Assembly: GCA_034509925.1 (NCBI GenBank)
Contig: CM067538.1
Coordinates: forward strand, 5,418,278 to 5,482,277
DNA: 64,000 nucleotides
Reading direction: 5' to 3'
Source of the DNA: Hirudinaria manillensis
Lineage: Eukaryota > Annelida > Clitellata > Hirudinida > Hirudinidae
The position numbers and the translations under genes were made by a program. Below are positions 61,504 to 64,000 of this stretch, one piece after another (position 1 is the stretch's first letter; each line of letters begins with the position of its first letter). The notes beneath the pieces are model-generated. The model was not told where the DNA came from. It saw only the letters and a program-made list of their open reading frames with translations, and searched no databases.

Positions 61504-64000
61504 GCATTTTTGCATCAAGAATTCTCACCGAAAATAAATTTAAGACCAAATAAAATCTTTAAGATTAACAACAGTTTTAAACGTAAAGGAATTGACAAAA
61601 CATTTTCAAGTAATTCAAGCAAATGGACACCTGGAACAAGTTTGCCTTGATAGGGTCCTTAATGGCAGGTGTGTGTAATTCAATGGAAAATTGAGCAAAA
61701 AAAATGGAAGTTCAATGTTCAGCTGTGATCCTGTATGCTTCTTTCGAGGAAAGCAACAGTTGTAAAGGTGTTCTTATCCAATGGAATAATGACATTCTTG
61801 TGGAGTTATAACTTTGTGTCGATGTAGTTTTGAATGAACATTATTGTATTGTCGATCTTGTTATAGTGGTTTGTCGGTATAAGAGGAAATGTCTGCGATT
61901 TGCCCTCGTGATTTAGAGTTCAATATTGGATTGGTTACGGTCGGTTATTAAACATTTTTAGATAAAAATAATAACTGATGAACGTTAAATTATTAACTTT
62001 TAAGGAAGTCATCTTTTATTTTTTTTTTAATTTTGAAATTATTTTTAACAATTCTTTTTGCAACTAAACTGCTTTCATGATTTTAGTGGTAAGCAACAAA
62101 ATAAAACAAGATTTAAATTGCATTATTATTAGATTTTTTTTTATTATCCACGAAGAACCTTGATTGTTCTGTTCGCATGCCTTGCAGATAGCAAAGAGTC
62201 GTCAATGATAAATCATCTTTAATTAATATCTGATTTATTAATTTTTTCCTTTAATGCCTTATACTCAAGATGCCAATTTTGAAGGCATTTTACCTTTCGT
62301 AGGAAACGTAATAACCGAGTACCGAAAATTCGAAAGAAATAAAGGTGCGCCTGGAATTAAATTCAGGTGGAGATGGACGATGGAGAGGATTTCGAGAAAT
62401 AATTCATGAGGGAAACAATAACCGGACTCGTGGCTGAGTAGGACGTGATGCCATCCCCAATCCATCGGTCAACGAACCAATTGTACAGGCCTGCGTCTGC
62501 AATACTTGTTGTACCGCACACGATCTCTGATTCCGCAGAAGCGCCCCTCGCTATTTGGAATTTCAGCCGAGTAAATTTGTAGCCGATCCCGATTTAATAG
62601 TTTAATTACTATTGCTGGAGATAATTACTTTACCTATTCTATAAATTAGATTCTTTACGCTTCGACGATAAACTCGTAATTTTTGAGGTCCTACTCAGGG
62701 CAGAACGAAATATTAATTAATTATTTATTTGACTCTGTGATGTAATGGTCATTTGGATAATCATTGGAAAGGCATTTAAGTGACCCAATTAACCATTAAT
62801 AAACAAAGTTAAGCATCAACGGGCGTCTAACTTCTATCATTCCCATTTCGTTACTTTTTCATAAAAGGACATTGAGGAGATCCAGGACGTGTGGCGTCGT
62901 AAAGTTGGATTCTCTTCCGGACTGGAACGCTAGGTTGTTCCTTCAAATTTATTACTCGGAATTCCTTATAAGAATTCCTTTACTAATTCCCATCGAGAGA
63001 CATTAGCCCGGCTCGATAGCTCGGGTTGGGACAAACAGGGTCGTGTCTAATGCACTTCGACCTTTGAATGTTCACAGGGATGCAGGGATTCGCGAGGAAG
63101 AAAATTTGTAGAGGATGGAAAGGGAAATGACAGATCCAGGAAGGAGAGAGAGAGAAAAAAAGAGATAGATAGGAGAGGGAGAGGGGGAGCATACGCTGTG
63201 AGATTGTACCCCAAGAGTGGATGTTATGTGCACGGGAGTCAAATACAAAAGCAGGGTGCTCCGTGGAACAGGCAGCCTTTTATTTCACTCACCAGTGCTT
63301 TCTCCGACATCCTTGGACATCGTGTGCGTTCCCATGCCAACGTAGACTCCTAGAGGATGTCTGGCAATCGTGGTGTCTCATTATTGTGGCAGCTTGTTGT
63401 TTAACATTATTGGTTTCTGGACAGACTGAAAGGGAGAGTTTAAAAACGTGATTCGAGGTAACTGAATAGATGCTGTCGGGAACGTAATCAGCTGTAGGAA
63501 ATTTTATTTAATTGTGAGAAAATCGTCGCACGAATTGAGTGAAGAAATGGATGCATGTTTGTGTAAAGAGTGAATGTGGAACTGAAGGTGGAGTCCAACG
63601 TTTATTTACCTATTTATTTATCTTTTACATTATTTTTCAACATCCCCACGTAGAATTGAATCATCAGAGATGCGAGACCAGGATGGATGTTTGATCCGAA
63701 CGTCCTGACGAAGCAGATGCAAGGTCATGACTCTCTCGTTCCTTGCGGACGTCACCTCTGCTGGACTTGCGTGTGTCATCAACATCCGACATTGTCGCGC
63801 CGATGCTCAGCATACTTTACGATAAACGCAAAACATAAACAAGAATTTAATGGAATAATGAAATAATAAACGGACAATCAATATATAAACCGATGATTGC
63901 ATTCAATAGTCTGCATAAATGGCGTTATTCGCTCGAAATTCCGACGAAGTTTCAAATTCTTGCGACTCGAAGCAGAATTTCCATGGAAGATTATATGCCG

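Larger units (their letters stand above)
58887..64000. other. right-hand region without a supported gene
   Basis: About 5 kb. Parts: AT-rich sequence to 59280; a GC-balanced patch with weak open frames at 59850-60080; trinucleotide repeats of gtt/caa and gat/atg type (60235-60545); AT-rich DNA with a duplicated palindrome (61437-61503); GC-balanced sequence from 62260 to 63800 with an agag run (63144-63188). An open stretch at 63680-63866 on the plus strand contains closely spaced Cys and His, but its spacing does not fit a RING finger. Nothing is firm enough to call as a gene. Confidence 0.4.

Noticed and set aside
63221-63451. Open frame with a hydrophobic C-terminal part that looks like a signal peptide.
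   Set aside because: The hydrophobic part is far from the only methionine, the frame overlaps poorly with any splice signal, and no domain is seen.
63680-63866. Plus-strand open stretch with clustered Cys/His (PCGRHLCWTCVCHQH) resembling a RING or zinc finger.
   Set aside because: The spacing does not fit a RING (one residue, not two or three, between His and the next Cys), there is no second cysteine pair in place, and no upstream exon could be joined.

Overview
This window looks like nuclear DNA of an invertebrate bilaterian animal, not a microbe. It is AT-rich and full of short tandem repeats. Every recognisable gene is cut into small exons by GT..AG introns, and the gene set is animal-specific: an odd-skipped type zinc-finger factor, an aromatic amino acid hydroxylase with an ACT domain, the Ras-pathway scaffold CNK, a FAM20B-like secretory kinase, COMMD8, EXD2, TAF11, an Rpp14-type RNase P subunit and amidated neuropeptide precursors. 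I cannot place the phylum. All exon joins were read by eye from the sequence, using splice signals, reading phase and family similarity; none is backed by transcripts.

Layout from left to right. 600-1214 (+): an orphan secreted protein in three exons. About 1923-2713 (+): two exons of an unrecognised protein. 2897-4091 (-): COMMD8, complete in four exons. 4392-8496 (-): a FAM20B-like kinase, nine exons, 469 codons. 10858-13123 (+): odd-skipped/Osr factor, five exons. 13792-18636 (-): phenylalanine-4-hydroxylase, about 13 exons. 20317-about 25187 (-): EXD2, with a mobile-element fragment in one intron. 26525-27488 (-): a TATA-driven orphan secreted four-cysteine peptide.

The centre (about 28940-47290) is a tandem segmental duplication. 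Each unit carries a two-exon neuropeptide gene followed, on the other strand, by Rpp14 exons. Copy A of the neuropeptide gene (31787-38135) encodes two KYIGL-amide peptides. Copy B (40798-45976) has a premature TAG and encodes one. The intron of copy B was invaded by a decayed LINE and a hAT fragment. At the seam between the units lies a 201-bp copy of the 5' end of TAF11, fused in frame to Rpp14 exons. The result is an intact 151-codon TAF11-N/Rpp14 chimeric reading frame (38423-39583, -). The genuine TAF11 lies 19 kb to the right (57920-58865, -).

48192-56732 (+) is CNK: SAM, CRIC, PDZ and PH domains in order over 20 exons, with a decayed LINE carrying a restriction-like endonuclease in its last intron. 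Beyond 58866 I see no convincing gene, only simple repeats and a few low-confidence open stretches.

The genes do not form a pathway; they are ordinary neighbours. The unusual biology is in the duplicated block: a duplicated and diverging neuropeptide gene, and a new chimeric gene made at the duplication breakpoint.
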